Assembly (NCBI GenBank): GCA_946611835.1
Contig: CAMOEE010000174.1
Span: forward strand, 1-5,324
Origin: an uncultured Treponema sp.
GTDB taxonomy: Bacteria; Spirochaetota; Spirochaetia; Treponematales; Treponemataceae
Direction of reading: 5' to 3'
DNA: 5,324 nucleotides
Every line of letters begins with the position of its first letter. Position 1 is the first letter of the stretch. The notes below the pieces were generated by a model. The model searched no databases. It had not been told where the DNA came from and was given only the letters and a program-made list of their open reading frames with translations. This document shows, piece after piece, positions 5,271 to 5,324 of the stretch. The position numbers and the translations under genes were made by a program.

Positions 5271-5324
5271 ATGAAAAAAAAATTTAATTTTCAATTTTCA
5301 GTTTTTAAGTGTCTCGTTTTTTTC
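5271..5324 (+). CDS. Possible start of a further gene with a signal-like N-terminus, cut by window edge
   Basis: An ATG at 5271 opens 18 codons without a stop to the window end, reading MKKKFNFQFSVFKCLVFF. That is a basic N-terminus followed by a hydrophobic stretch, as in a signal peptide or membrane anchor. Against it, no Shine-Dalgarno precedes it (CGAAAAATAA), it begins with an A9 run, and most of the reading frame coincides with a degenerate heptad repeat whose translation would look hydrophobic by chance. No function can be proposed. Confidence 0.3.
   Translation, partial: MKKKFNFQFSVFKCLVFF
5283..5310 (+). repeat. Degenerate AT-rich heptad repeat
   Basis: Four consecutive 7-base units read TTTAATT, TTCAATT, TTCAGTT and TTTAAGT, with consensus near TTYARTT. 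It shares its 7-base period with the GTTAGGA repeat about 130 bp upstream but not its sequence. In DNA this AT-rich, such similarity can arise by chance, so the call is moderate. Confidence 0.4.

Noticed and set aside
5238..5275. Intrinsic terminator at the third hairpin
   Set aside because: The strong stem is followed by a C-rich and then A-rich stretch on the plus strand, not a T-run, so it does not fit a plus-strand terminator.

Overview
The window looks like a piece of a spirochaete chromosome, most likely a gut- or rumen-type treponeme. That is an inference. It rests on a flagellin-glycosylation (Maf/DUF115) gene next to cell-envelope genes, a class B penicillin-binding protein carrying a PASTA domain, a LysM-M23 endopeptidase with a long basic cytoplasmic tail, roughly balanced coding GC with AT-rich promoter DNA, and GC-rich hairpin repeats between genes. 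No rRNA, tRNA, CRISPR array, transposase or phage gene was seen.

Left part (1-3466, minus strand): a tightly packed, probably co-transcribed set read right to left. It is lepB (signal peptidase I), then a class B PBP transpeptidase (10-bp overlap), then a Maf/DUF115-type motility-associated glycosyltransferase whose 3' end lies beyond position 1. The Maf gene is best started at a TTG at 1078, inside the end of the PBP gene, with a well-placed Shine-Dalgarno. The 1-1058 region is therefore coding throughout and not empty.

Middle (3467-3691): a 225-bp divergent intergenic region, most of it a composite repeat made of several hairpins plus 27-bp tandem units. An AT-rich stretch lies next to the right-hand gene.

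Right part (3692-5160, plus strand): an M23 metallopeptidase with one membrane segment and two LysM domains. Twenty-three bases on is a small zinc-ribbon/coiled-coil protein of unknown role with a strong ribosome-binding site. The small gene ends inside a heptanucleotide tandem repeat that supplies stop codons in all frames.

End (5161-5324): a cluster of three hairpins, then AT-rich DNA with a possible start of another gene (18 codons visible) that overlaps a degenerate heptad repeat.

Taken together, the two divergent units concern the cell envelope: protein export (LepB), peptidoglycan cross-linking (PBP), peptidoglycan cleavage (LysM-M23) and flagellar glycosylation (Maf). I see no convincing new defence or mobile system. 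The least ordinary parts are the repeat blocks, the homopolymer tract in the PBP gene and the unassigned zinc-ribbon gene.
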